Source: Paenibacillus tritici | GTDB lineage: Bacteria; Bacillota; Bacilli; Paenibacillales; Paenibacillaceae | Direction: 5' to 3' | Assembly: GCF_013204885.1 (NCBI RefSeq) | Contig: NZ_JABMKX010000001.1 | Coordinates: forward strand, 353,284 to 417,283 | DNA length: 64,000 nt | In this document: positions 35,953 to 44,342 of the stretch, in pieces | Position numbering within the stretch: the first letter of the stretch is position 1 | Layout: every line of letters begins with the position of its first letter | The notes under the pieces: model-generated | What the model was told of the DNA's origin: nothing | The model's database searches: none | The model's input: only the letters and a program-made list of their open reading frames with translations | Program-made: the position numbers and the translations under genes

Positions 35953-36375
35953 ATGGGAACTTATGTTGATGGAAGAACATCGCAGAATGCCAGTACTGCC
36001 AACTCAATTGCCATACCGATTCTGCTGATCAATACTCCCCAGCTGTTCGGGCAAATTGGTCTGATCACTGCAGGCGTAGGCGCAAACCCGAGAGTACTTC
36101 TAAAAGGAACGGTATCGGTGCAGCTTCCGCTTGCGCTGATAGGCATCACTGTCACTATCGTCAGAGGGACGGTGCCTTCGGACCCGGTGGTATATTCTGC
36201 CACATCCACATTCAGCCTTAGTGTGCTTGCACCACAGGTTATCACTTTCTCGGCGGATGATTTCCTTCCGGCGATTACCCCTCAGTTAACGTATACTGCA
36301 TTTATCAGCTCCAACCTGCTCGGTACGGTTCGTGTAGGCCCTGAGAGCTTTGACGGAATACTGGTTTCTGATTAA
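35953..36375 (+). CDS. Small beta-rich protein, possibly spore-surface
   Basis: 140 residues from ATG 35953 after AAAGGAGGTG. The sequence is hydrophobic-polar alternating, rich in Val/Thr/Ser/Ile, lacks Cys, has no signal peptide, and ends VGPESFDGILVSD. It resembles the ExsC-type or collagen-like-protein C-terminal folds of Bacillus exosporium proteins, but only in general character. Its position between the holin and a YjcZ-like gene supports a spore-related role. Family assignment is unproven. Confidence 0.5.
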   Translation: MGTYVDGRTSQNASTANSIAIPILLINTPQLFGQIGLITAGVGANPRVLLKGTVSVQLPLALIGITVTIVRGTVPSDPVVYSATSTFSLSVLAPQVITFSADDFLPAITPQLTYTAFISSNLLGTVRVGPESFDGILVSD

Positions 36376-36387
36376 TCTGCGGTAATA

Positions 36388-36433
36388 GGCATCCTGTCCT
36401 GCTCTGAAGTACGGGCGGGCAGGATGCCCTTAT
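36388..36433 (+). terminator. Likely terminator
   Basis: GGCATCCTG pairs with CAGGATGCC around 23 bases, followed by CTTAT. It follows the small beta-rich protein. Confidence 0.55.
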
Positions 36434-36527
36434 ACATACGTCTAAAATTTTGTGCGTTTCGCCCAATCTATTGAGGTCTTCCGCTCATATTCTGTTCTGT
36501 AGTCATTATTATGAAGGAGGTAATCTC

Positions 36528-36662
36528 ATGGGTGCAGATTGCGGATACGTTGGAAATGCAGGCTGTGGTAATGTGGGTTCGGTAAGTCCTTGGACTTCAA
36601 CAGGGGCGATTCTGGTGCTTTATATCCTGCTCGTTATTATACTGAGTGCCTGCTTCTACTAG
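36528..36662 (+). CDS. YjcZ-like mini-protein, second copy
   Basis: 44 residues from ATG 36528 after GAAGGAGG. N-terminal Gly/Asn/Cys-rich part (CGYVGNAGCGNVG) and one membrane helix (AILVLYILLVIILSACFY), the same plan as the 33278 gene. A CATATTCTG box lies 42 bp upstream, also SigmaK-like. A perfect terminator follows. Confidence 0.75.
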   Translation: MGADCGYVGNAGCGNVGSVSPWTSTGAILVLYILLVIILSACFY

Positions 36663-36677
36663 TCATTGGATCAGTCA

Positions 36678-36713
36678 GCGCAGTCCCGGCGGAAACCGGG
36701 ACTGCGCTTGTTG
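36678..36713 (+). terminator. Terminator of the second YjcZ-like gene
   Basis: GCGCAGTCCCGG pairs perfectly with CCGGGACTGCGC around CGGAAA, followed by TTGTTGTC. Confidence 0.88.
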
Positions 36714-36843
36714 TCTGTGGCACCATGGACAAGCCTCACTTACCAGGCGGGAGAATATAAATTCGCTATGCCCGGAAAGGATGTGCGATAATAGAAGTCA
36801 TTGTCTTATAGGGCAATCAGTGCTGGTAAGAAAGAGGTGTATC

Positions 36844-37095
36844 ATGGAAGAGAAGGAACAGATATATGCGATACTTAAGCGGATTGAAGCGGGTCAGCCG
36901 GTTAATCAGGAGGTAATGGAGCTGGAAGCCGAAGCATTCGCTGATATTATGGAGGAGCTTGTAGACAGCCGGATGGTGGAGAACGTTACAGTCTCCAGAT
37001 CAGGCAGCGGCGTGGTGACGGTGAAGAACGCGGCCATAAAGCTGACCCGGCGGGGTCTTGATTTTATTTTATTGAAAGAGTCTGGCCGGATTTGA
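36844..37095 (+). CDS. Small winged-helix-like hypothetical protein
   Basis: 83 residues from ATG 36844 after AAAGAGGTG. Amphipathic helices (QIYAILKRIEAG, EVMELEAEAFADIMEEL) precede a wing and the closing IKLTRRGLDFILLKES, which resembles YjcQ-type or MarR-like wing ends. No helix-turn-helix can be certified. Its stop is 40 bp ahead of the response-regulator gene, so co-transcription is possible. Confidence 0.6.
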   Translation: MEEKEQIYAILKRIEAGQPVNQEVMELEAEAFADIMEELVDSRMVENVTVSRSGSGVVTVKNAAIKLTRRGLDFILLKESGRI

Positions 37096-37134
37096 AGCTG
37101 GAAAGGCTATGGAGAACAGGAAAGGAGGTAGCCG

Positions 37135-37809
37135 ATGCCTACGATACTGGTTGCTGATGATGATGCGAACATTCGCGAGCTTGTCTGTTTATTTCTGCGG
37201 AACGACGGATTTGAAACGCTCGAAGCCGCGGACGGCAAGGAAGCTCTGACCGTGTACGGATCAGCGCAGGTTGATCTTGTCGTACTTGATATTATGATGC
37301 CGGTTATGGACGGCTGGACGTTATGCAAAGAACTGCGTAAAGCGAATCCTGACCTCCCGCTGCTTATGCTGACTGCAAGAGGAGAGACATGGGAGAAGGT
37401 GAAAGGGTTCGAGCTCGGGACAGACGATTATTTGACGAAGCCGTTTGACCCGCTCGAACTAACGGTTCGTGTCAGGGCGTTACTGAAGCGGTACAAGATT
37501 GGCTCCACACAAACGGTCCAGTTCGGTAATGTTGTCCTGGATCGCCAGACGTATAAGGTGATGAGCGGCACCGAGTCGCTTACACTGCCGCTTAAGGAGT
37601 TTGAACTGTTGTACAAGCTGGCCGGAACGCCAGGACAAGTCTATACCCGGGAGCAGTTGATAGATCAGATCTGGGGGATTGAGTACGCCGGAGATGACCG
37701 GACCGTGGACGTACATATCAAGCGCCTGCGTGAGCGGTTTGCGGCTACGCCTGATTTTCGGATTGAAACCGTGCGTGGACTGGGGTACCGGCTTGAGGTT
37801 TATCCATGA
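37135..37809 (+). CDS. OmpR/PhoB-family response regulator
   Basis: 224 residues from ATG 37135 after AAAGGAGGT. Receiver domain with acidic pair ADDD, phospho-Asp in LVVLDIMMPVMDG (about Asp51) and Lys in LTKPFDP; C-terminal winged helix (LKEFELLYKLAG, DRTVDVHIKRLRERF). The last 4 bases overlap the kinase gene, a coupled pair. Confidence 0.95.
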   Translation: MPTILVADDDANIRELVCLFLRNDGFETLEAADGKEALTVYGSAQVDLVVLDIMMPVMDGWTLCKELRKANPDLPLLMLTARGETWEKVKGFELGTDDYLTKPFDPLELTVRVRALLKRYKIGSTQTVQFGNVVLDRQTYKVMSGTESLTLPLKEFELLYKLAGTPGQVYTREQLIDQIWGIEYAGDDRTVDVHIKRLRERFAATPDFRIETVRGLGYRLEVYP

Positions 37810-39176
37810 TCAAATCTTTATATATTCGTGTGGTGCTTACCTTTCTGGTCTCCGTTATCGCGGGTACGATCATTTCTTTTTTCATGTCCACCTGGATATT
37901 CGAAGAACAATTGAACGAGAATGCCCGAATTAACATACGTAACTTCGGGCAGGATGTGGTGCAGATTTATAAGACACTGCCTGAGGAGGAAGCAGAATCC
38001 TTCGTTAGCAGAATGAAACAGCTTGATATATATCATATTCGAATGTATGATGCAACAGGTGATTTCCAGTCTTATGGGCACCTTAACGGACACAAATCAG
38101 CCGCCGTATCGGCAGACCAGCTCAAGAAGGTTTTAAGCGGAGGGGTTGTCCAGGACACGGCTAATGGTATCGCTACTGTTCTCTTGGGGCTGCCGGTTAA
38201 GACGGAGACAGGGACCAGAGCGATGTTTCTTGAATCACTCGCCCCGCCTTCCGCCTCCTTTGTAGTCAAGTGGGGAATGATCTTTGCAATCTGTTCCTTG
38301 ATTGTGGGCAGTATTCTAATTCTGGTAGCTTCTATATTCCTCGTGAGCCCGATCAAAAAGTTAACCAAAGCAACAAAACGGATCGCAGCGGGAGACTTCA
38401 ACGTCAAGCTGAATATTAAGCAGTCGGGGGAGCTGGGGACGCTGGCCCGCAGCTTCGAAGACATGACCCATGATCTTCAGCAGCTGGAGCAGTTGCGCAG
38501 AGAGTTCGTTACGAATGTCTCGCATGAGGTCCAATCCCCGCTCACCTCGATCTCCGGTTATGCTCAAGCGCTTAAGCAAGTGAATCTCGCTGAACAGGAA
38601 CGGAGCCGGTATCTGGATATTATCATCGCTGAAGCGAAACGGATGTCCAAAATGAGTGATAGCCTGCTCAAGCTGAGCCTGCTTGAATCCCAGTCACAGC
38701 AGCTAAAGCTGATCACCTTGAATCTTGATGAACAGATCAGGAGGGTCATCGTGGCACTCCAGCCGCAATGGTCAGCCCGCAACATTCATTTCGAGCTTGA
38801 TTTGCAGACCCTTAGAGTTACCGCCGATCATGACCAGCTGAATCAGGTATGGACAAATATCCTCAGCAATGCCATCAAGTTTACCGGGGATGGCGGTGTC
38901 ATTAACGTCAGTATCACAGAGGATATCAAAAATGTGATGGTCCGGATATCCGACACAGGCATTGGGATTCCCTTAGAAGATCAAAAACGTATATTCGAGC
39001 GCTTTTTCAAGGCAGATCGTTCCCATAGCCGTAAATATGACGGGAGCGGGATGGGACTTGCTATCGTTAAACAGATCGTATCGCTTCATCAGGGTGACAT
39101 TGAGGTGGAAAGCGAGCCTGGTCAAGGTACAACCTTTATAGTCACATTGCCAATCCATACACCGACGGATAGTTAA
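37806..39176 (+). CDS. Membrane sensor histidine kinase
   Basis: 456 residues, two membrane segments (about 7-32 and 160-185) flank an extracellular sensor of about 125 residues. HAMP (KKLTKATKRIAAGDFNVKL), HisKA with H in NVSHEVQSPLTSIS, and HATPase_c with N-box (NILSNAIKFT), DTGIGIP and GSGMGLAIVKQ follow. It phosphorylates the preceding OmpR-type regulator. Ligand unknown; the downstream hydrolase may be a target. Confidence 0.95.
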   Translation: MIKSLYIRVVLTFLVSVIAGTIISFFMSTWIFEEQLNENARINIRNFGQDVVQIYKTLPEEEAESFVSRMKQLDIYHIRMYDATGDFQSYGHLNGHKSAAVSADQLKKVLSGGVVQDTANGIATVLLGLPVKTETGTRAMFLESLAPPSASFVVKWGMIFAICSLIVGSILILVASIFLVSPIKKLTKATKRIAAGDFNVKLNIKQSGELGTLARSFEDMTHDLQQLEQLRREFVTNVSHEVQSPLTSISGYAQALKQVNLAEQERSRYLDIIIAEAKRMSKMSDSLLKLSLLESQSQQLKLITLNLDEQIRRVIVALQPQWSARNIHFELDLQTLRVTADHDQLNQVWTNILSNAIKFTGDGGVINVSITEDIKNVMVRISDTGIGIPLEDQKRIFERFFKADRSHSRKYDGSGMGLAIVKQIVSLHQGDIEVESEPGQGTTFIVTLPIHTPTDS

Positions 39177-39183
39177 TGTTTAT

Positions 39184-39238
39184 AAACAGGCTACGGTCAC
39201 AATACAAGTGCACTTGTATGTGACCGTAGCCTGTTTTG
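39184..39238. terminator. Long palindromic terminator
   Basis: AAACAGGCTACGGTCACA pairs with its complement around a second palindrome (TACAAGTGCACTTGTA); the 53-bp unit is symmetrical except at one or two positions. T-rich tail TTTTGTT. Confidence 0.85.
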
Positions 39239-39342
39239 TTCATGCTGGGTTCATATTGCCGTCATGAGGAAGACATCTTCATTGGTTAAACTTTCTTTAA
39301 CGGCAATGAAGCAAGCCTAACTATAGCTCGGGACAGGAGAAG

Positions 39343-40332
39343 ATGACAGTGACACAGCCAGTGGATAAGAAATCGGGAAAGAAAACGAAATTCAAGAAAG
39401 TGCGTAACCTTCTACTTAAAGTGTTAGGAGCAATTGTAAGCGTTATTGTTCTTTTGGTGGGGATTGTGTATCTCACCAATGTTATCAGCAGTCATTCTGA
39501 AGCGAAGAAGATAATGCCTTACGGCCAGCACGTATCCGTAGACGGGAGGAATATGAATGTGTTCATTCAAGGTGACGGCCCAGAAACGATCGTGCTGATT
39601 CCAGGCTTCGGAGCAGCTGCACCCGCGCTTGACTTCAAGCTGCTGATCGACGAGCTATCTCAAGATTACAAGGTTGTGGCGGTTGAGCCTTTCGGCTACG
39701 GCTTAAGTGATCCCACAGAAAAAGAACGAACCACAGAGAATATCGTAAGTGAATTCCATGAAGCGTTGCAGGGTCTTAATATTAATCGTTATATCCTAAT
39801 GGGCCATTCCATTTCAGGGATATATGCTCTGGATTATGTGAACAAATATGCAGATGAAGTAAGTGCATTTGTCGGACTGGATAGCAGTGTACCCTCGCTG
39901 AGTGAGCAAAAGATTGATTCGTCAGAGACACGGATGGTTAAATGGTTCCGCAACTTAGGGTTCGCCCGCTTACAATTGAAGCTGAGCGCTGACCCTTATG
40001 AAGGACTGCCTTATGATGAAGCAACCAAACAACAATTGAACCTTCTGATCCGCAAAAACATGTACAATACCACTCAATTAAATGAGGCGGAGAGCATGTA
40101 TTCCAACTTCCAAAGAGCTGAGCAGCAAAAGCAGACGTTCCCCCGGAATCTCCCTGTCCTGTTCTTTGTCCAGGCGAATCATCCGGGGAGTGATCAATGG
40201 GTTCCCGAGCATGTGAAGCAGATCAAGGATTCAGTACGTGGAGAGATGGTGTTGCTTGAAGCGAATCATTATCTGTACCGCTCCCATTCCCAAGAAATCG
40301 CTGACAGGGTAAGAGCGTTTATTTCTTTTTGA
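39343..40332 (+). CDS. Membrane-anchored alpha/beta hydrolase
   Basis: 329 residues from ATG 39343. A basic N-terminus and one membrane helix (about 24-48) precede an alpha/beta-hydrolase fold with the oxyanion strand VLIPGFG, nucleophile elbow GHSISG, and a C-terminal His in EANHYLYRS. An acid residue in the LDYV/ALD region is likely. The active domain probably faces outward. Substrate unknown. It overlaps the convergent lipoprotein gene by 14 bp. Possible regulation by the two-component system upstream is an inference from position only. Confidence 0.85.
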   Translation: MTVTQPVDKKSGKKTKFKKVRNLLLKVLGAIVSVIVLLVGIVYLTNVISSHSEAKKIMPYGQHVSVDGRNMNVFIQGDGPETIVLIPGFGAAAPALDFKLLIDELSQDYKVVAVEPFGYGLSDPTEKERTTENIVSEFHEALQGLNINRYILMGHSISGIYALDYVNKYADEVSAFVGLDSSVPSLSEQKIDSSETRMVKWFRNLGFARLQLKLSADPYEGLPYDEATKQQLNLLIRKNMYNTTQLNEAESMYSNFQRAEQQKQTFPRNLPVLFFVQANHPGSDQWVPEHVKQIKDSVRGEMVLLEANHYLYRSHSQEIADRVRAFISF

Positions 40333-40894
40333 TCTCAGACAATACCTTGTCCATCTGGGCTTCATTCGATTGTACTGCATCACTATCAACGGTCTCTGCA
40401 CCGCGGAAGGTGTACTTGGTGTTCTGGTAAAAGTCAAAGGCGAACTCTTTAATGGCTTCACCTTCCGTGTGGTTCTGCTCCACGACTCTGGATTTGAACA
40501 GGTTCGTCAGCATGTATTCGGCATCCTCGATATGAGCCAGATAATTCCCGGCAGTGTACTCCTCTACGATCTGGGACTCAAAATCACTGAGTTCTTCAGA
40601 GGCTGGAGTATAGGATTTCGCCAAAACCTCCGCAGCAGTGGCCTTTTGAGAAGCCGGTGTATCGGTTTGAGCGATTTGTTTGATAGCGGATTCCCAGTTC
40701 ATGGATGAAGTAATGGCTGTCGGTTCAGCGGACGGTTGGGTAGTTGACGGGGCTGCTGTCGGTTGCGCTATCTCTGTGGGAGCTGGCGCGGCCTCATTCG
40801 CTGAATCATTACACCCTGCGGTCAGTCCAATGACGCCGCCGGCTACCATGATGATAGCCAGGGACGACCATTTTTTATAAAAAGGCTTGTTCAT
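40319..40894 (-). CDS. Hypothetical lipoprotein
   Basis: 191 residues, signal peptide with lipobox LTAGC (Cys about 28), then a Pro/Thr/Ala/Ser-rich linker (about 32-62) and a helical acidic domain (NWESAIKQIAQTD... AEVLAKSYTPASEEL). Family unknown. It overlaps the convergent hydrolase gene at the 3' end. Confidence 0.75.
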   Translation of the reverse strand: MNKPFYKKWSSLAIIMVAGGVIGLTAGCNDSANEAAPAPTEIAQPTAAPSTTQPSAEPTAITSSMNWESAIKQIAQTDTPASQKATAAEVLAKSYTPASEELSDFESQIVEEYTAGNYLAHIEDAEYMLTNLFKSRVVEQNHTEGEAIKEFAFDFYQNTKYTFRGAETVDSDAVQSNEAQMDKVLSEIKKK

Positions 40895-41019
40895 AGCGGT
40901 TCCTCCTAAATCAATTGATGTCAGAGTCTCATTCTACCAGATGAAAAGATGGATTTCTAATTTGGTCAGGCAATTCAGCCACATGGAAGTTTGTTTTTAA
41001 GCTCGAAAAAGTAAAATAA

Positions 41020-41049
41020 TTGCCGCTATCTATAAATTTCTGGTACAAT
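41020..41049 (+). promoter_or_regulatory. Sigma-A-like promoter
   Basis: TTGCCG (41020-41025) and TACAAT (41044-41049) with 18-bp spacing, 32 bp ahead of the coiled-coil gene. Confidence 0.55.
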
Positions 41050-41080
41050 CTATACATCAAGTTCCAAAGGAGCGGAGCGC

Positions 41081-41461
41081 ATGGATAATGATTTGGTGCA
41101 GTTATTGCGGACTGTTATTCGGGAAGAGTTAGTTCCTGTGAATGAACGATTGGATCGTACAGATGAACGATTGGTTAGTGTGAGCCGGCATCTTGTGGAC
41201 ATTGATCAGCGTCTTGAGGGTGTAGACCAACGTCTTGAAAGTATGGACCAGCGTCTTGAGGGTGTAGACCAACGTCTTGAGGGTGTAGACCAGCGTCTTA
41301 ATCGTATTGAGGAAGATCAGCACCTAATCAAAAGTGCTGTACTGGAGACCAACGAACGACTTATCAATGTTGAATCTTTATTAGAGAATCAGCATAGGAT
41401 AATTGAACTGCTCTCAGCACGTTCCATTGAGCAGGAAGCCAAGCTGAAGCGAATTATTTAG
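41081..41461 (+). CDS. Heptad-repeat coiled-coil protein
   Basis: 126 residues from ATG 41081 after AAAGGAGCG. Nearly the whole protein is a coiled coil. Its centre (about residues 43-77) consists of five 7-residue repeats (QRLEGVD type) encoded by 21-bp units. It is hydrophilic, without a signal peptide or membrane segment. Function unknown; the repeat type is common in small structural or chaperone-like proteins of bacilli. Confidence 0.75.
   Translation: MDNDLVQLLRTVIREELVPVNERLDRTDERLVSVSRHLVDIDQRLEGVDQRLESMDQRLEGVDQRLEGVDQRLNRIEEDQHLIKSAVLETNERLINVESLLENQHRIIELLSARSIEQEAKLKRII
41207..41311 (+). repeat. Five tandem 21-bp repeats inside the coiled-coil gene
   Basis: Units begin at 41207, 41228, 41249, 41270 and 41291. 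Units 1 and 3 are identical; unit 4 differs by one base. Each encodes one heptad. Confidence 0.85.
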
Positions 41462-41469
41462 TTACCTTG

Positions 41470-41497
41470 ATCCGGTGCTCCCAGGCATCGGATTTTT
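41470..41497 (+). terminator. Terminator of the coiled-coil gene
   Basis: ATCCGGTGC pairs with GCATCGGAT (one G:T or mismatch) around TCCCAG, followed by TTTTTG. Confidence 0.75.
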
Positions 41498-41540
41498 GTG
41501 TGCGCGAGTGTCGCGATATATGATGAATACACAAAAAATC

Positions 41541-41565
41541 GAGGCTCCCTTTCGGGAGCCTCTTT
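41541..41565 (+). terminator. Second terminator
   Basis: GAGGCTCCC and GGGAGCCTC pair around TTTC, followed by TTTC. Confidence 0.75.
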
Positions 41566-41840
41566 CATGGGAGAGGAGAAACCGGACGAAGAGCTTATGG
41601 GGAAACGTAAGCTTGCTCCGCGGTTGTCTACGACATTTTGCGATGTCGATAGTTACAGGATGACCCGGTTGCGGGACTTTTATACATCTGCACACCAAAT
41701 ATTCTCAAGCTCCGCATTGTGACAAACTCGGACAATCTTTTTATTTCAAGGAACAATTGTGGTACTATAGCCTTGGACTTATGCCCTGTAACGGCATGGT
41801 AAATAGAGATATAAAAAGCTAAAAAGCAGGTGGATGATCG

Positions 41841-42449
41841 GTGAGAGTCATATCGGGAAGTGCAAAGGGCAGGCCGCTAAAAAGTGTTCCAGGCAATGGG
41901 ACAAGGCCTACCACCGATAAAGTGAAGGAAGCATTATTCAGTATGATCGGGCCTTATTTTGAAGGGGGTACGGTGCTTGATCTGTATGCCGGTACCGGAG
42001 GGCTGGGGATTGAAGCCCTGAGCAGAGGGATGGAAGCTGCGGTTTTTGTGGATATGGAGCAGAAGGCCATTGACACGGTGCGCGCAAATCTGAAGGCGGC
42101 CAGGCTGGAACCGCAGGCTGAGGTCTACCGCAACGATGCCGGCCGGGCGCTTGGGGCATTGGAGAAGCGGGGAAGATCGTTCGATCTTGTGTTTCTGGAC
42201 CCGCCTTACCGTATGAAGCATGGGGATGAACTCATGGTAACGATGGCGGACAAACATCTGCTGAACCCTGAAGCGGTGGTCGTACTGGAGCATGTATCAG
42301 GGTATTCCTATCCCGAGGATATTCCGGGGTTCCGCAGGACGAGGTTGTCCGTATATGGAGAGGTTACGATCTCAATATATCAGTATGAAGCTGCCCTTCC
42401 AGAGAGTGCCGTTAGCAGCAAGGAGGTTAATGATGAGTCTGCAAATTAG
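41841..42449 (+). CDS. rsmD: 16S rRNA (guanine966-N2)-methyltransferase
   Basis: 202 residues from GTG 41841. It has the RsmD N-terminus (RVISGSAKGRPLKSV...TRPTTDKVKEALFSMI), SAM motif LDLYAGTGGLGIEALSRG and the catalytic DPPY. It methylates G966 of 16S rRNA during 30S assembly. It overlaps coaD by 17 bp, the conserved rsmD-coaD order. Confidence 0.96.
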   Translation: MRVISGSAKGRPLKSVPGNGTRPTTDKVKEALFSMIGPYFEGGTVLDLYAGTGGLGIEALSRGMEAAVFVDMEQKAIDTVRANLKAARLEPQAEVYRNDAGRALGALEKRGRSFDLVFLDPPYRMKHGDELMVTMADKHLLNPEAVVVLEHVSGYSYPEDIPGFRRTRLSVYGEVTISIYQYEAALPESAVSSKEVNDESAN

Positions 42450-42951
42450 AAAAGAGCGTGTCGCCATCTACCCGGGAACGTTCGATCCGGTAACGCTGGG
42501 ACATATGGATATTATCCACCGGGCAGCCAAGCAGTTCGACAGGCTGATTGTGGCTGTCCTGAACAACTTAAGCAAGAATCCATTGTTTACAGTCGAAGAG
42601 CGCACGGAGCTTCTGCGCCAGGCTACTGCGGATATTCCGAATGTTGAGGTTGACAGCTTCCGTGATCTGCTCGTGAATTATGTCCGGCAAAAGGATGCCC
42701 AGGTCATTGTCCGGGGCATCCGTACTGTCACGGACTTCGAGTATGAATTACAGAATGCTTCCATTAATCATAATCTGGACCCCGAGGCGGAAACCATATT
42801 TATGATGACCAATCCGAGATACTCCTATCTTAGCTCCAGTGTGGTGAAGGAGATTGCCCACTTTGGCGGGAAAGTCTCGGATTTCGTGACCCCTGAAGTG
42901 GAGCAGGCCATGAAGCTTAAATTCAGCCGGATGGACGGCGGTTCCGAGTAA
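42433..42951 (+). CDS. coaD: Phosphopantetheine adenylyltransferase
   Basis: About 172 residues. AAGGAGG (42420-42426) points to ATG 42433 (or 42430), inside the end of rsmD; the longer frame is spurious. Motifs YPGTFDPVTLGHMDII (T-x-G-H) and YSYLSSSVVKEIA are diagnostic. It transfers AMP from ATP to 4'-phosphopantetheine in coenzyme A synthesis. The last 29 bp overlap convergent ylbJ. Confidence 0.97.
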   Translation: MSLQIRKERVAIYPGTFDPVTLGHMDIIHRAAKQFDRLIVAVLNNLSKNPLFTVEERTELLRQATADIPNVEVDSFRDLLVNYVRQKDAQVIVRGIRTVTDFEYELQNASINHNLDPEAETIFMMTNPRYSYLSSSVVKEIAHFGGKVSDFVTPEVEQAMKLKFSRMDGGSE

Positions 42952-44182
42952 ACAGCTTGACGGCGGCCGATAACAGCAGCAGGAATATAACGAGCAGAGC
43001 TTGGAGCTGCAAGGTTTGCGGGAAAAACCCCCAGATTCGATGAACAAAGCCCAGTTCGAGCGGCGCAGCTGCGGGAGTGGAGACGGCAATAACCGGCAGT
43101 ACGGCAGCCTGGAGGTTCATCAGCGGCGTCCATAGCAGATAGGTCAGTGCAAAGGCTATTAGCCCATGCAGCAGTCTGACGGCGGCGAACGGAAGGAACC
43201 TTACATTCGCTGCTTTCAGCAAGGTCAGTGCCTGAAGCTGGGCACAGATTCCGCTCCAGGCCAATCCGGCGGACAGCAGTGCCGGGCCGAGAAGTCCGCC
43301 TGCGATGAAGCCTCCCTGGCCTGCTGCAGCGGAGGTCATCGCACGGGCTCCGAGATGAATCTCCAGCAGACCTGCTGCCATGAGCGGCGGGATCTGCGGG
43401 AGCAGTGTGGTGATAATGTTGATGACTACTGCGAACATAATCATATAGCCGCCTACGATCATCAGGTTCTGTACGGCTGCGGATACGGATTCACCGAGCA
43501 CCTTGCCGAATCCCCGTCCGTCCCTTGAACGGGCATCTGCTGCTGCCCGGTGAATACGCCGGGGCAAGGATGCCTTATAGGCGGGCTGGCGGCTGCCGGG
43601 AAGTCTGGGCGCAGCGCCTGGAGGTATGGATAAGGATACCTTCCGGGAGCTGTTGAAGCAGGCCGAGATCCCTCCTGCGGTTAAGCCTGACAGCCAGTGG
43701 ATGGCAAGCAGGGTATAACCGGCTGCGGGACTATGCAGGAATGCCGTGCCAATCACAATCAGCAGCGTGACCGGGCTGGCGTAATGCACAATAGATGCCA
43801 GCCGCCCTGCCTCCTTGTCCGTAATGTCTCCTTGCCTGTGCAGCTGCATCACGCCTCCGGCGCCGGCCGGGAAGCCGGCGGTGATGCCGAGCACAAGGGT
43901 CCAGCCGGCTGCTCCGGGGAGCTTGAACAACCGCTTCATCAGCGGCCCGAGTAGTACGCCGATGCCATGCACGAAGCCCGATGTGCTCAACATCTCTGAC
44001 AAGATCAGGAAGGGCAGGAGCGCCGGGAAGACAAGGGTCCACCAGAGCTTCAGGCCCGTGAGGGAAGCCTCGAAGGAGGATTCCGGTGCCAGGACAATGG
44101 CTATAGCGAGCAGAATGGCTGCGGCCCCGGGTACAAAAGGGGCTGAACCTGTGAGGAACCGCCGCAGCTTAAAGTTTATCAT
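42923..44182 (-). CDS. ylbJ: Sporulation integral membrane protein YlbJ
   Basis: About 419 residues from ATG 44182 after AAGAGGTG; the frame extends to 44251 without a ribosome site. It is a nucleoside-recognition-type (Gate) membrane protein of about 8-10 segments. The core is LWWTLVFPALLPFLILSEML, GITAGFPAGAG and IVGGYMIMFAVV. In Bacillus subtilis YlbJ is made in the mother cell under SigmaE and is needed for heat-resistant spores. Its place between coaD and sepM is conserved; here it is on the opposite strand to coaD, as in B. subtilis it is nearby. Confidence 0.9.
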   Translation of the reverse strand: MINFKLRRFLTGSAPFVPGAAAILLAIAIVLAPESSFEASLTGLKLWWTLVFPALLPFLILSEMLSTSGFVHGIGVLLGPLMKRLFKLPGAAGWTLVLGITAGFPAGAGGVMQLHRQGDITDKEAGRLASIVHYASPVTLLIVIGTAFLHSPAAGYTLLAIHWLSGLTAGGISACFNSSRKVSLSIPPGAAPRLPGSRQPAYKASLPRRIHRAAADARSRDGRGFGKVLGESVSAAVQNLMIVGGYMIMFAVVINIITTLLPQIPPLMAAGLLEIHLGARAMTSAAAGQGGFIAGGLLGPALLSAGLAWSGICAQLQALTLLKAANVRFLPFAAVRLLHGLIAFALTYLLWTPLMNLQAAVLPVIAVSTPAAAPLELGFVHRIWGFFPQTLQLQALLVIFLLLLSAAVKLFTRNRRPSG

Positions 44183-44342
44183 TAGAAGCAACACCTCTTC
44201 ATAGCTTAGGACATGGGTAGATCTTATTATCAATTTATGCAGGGGAGACAACCATCATGCCACAGCCGGAGTGAAGCTCCAGGCTTCTGGTATCATATTC
44301 CAATGCCGGGGCTTCATGCGTCGGGAAAGAAGGGGAAGAGAC

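Larger units (their letters stand above)
41462..41840. other. 379-bp gap before rsmD with two terminators
   Basis: Two hairpins (41470-41497 and 41541-41565) end the coiled-coil transcript. An inverted repeat CGACAT/ATGTCG is at 41630-41647. A 74-codon plus-strand frame here has no ribosome site and overlaps the terminators; I reject it. The rsmD promoter must lie in the right half. Confidence 0.5.

Noticed and set aside
41498..41722. 74-codon plus-strand frame before rsmD
   Set aside because: Overlaps a clear terminator hairpin and has no ribosome site.
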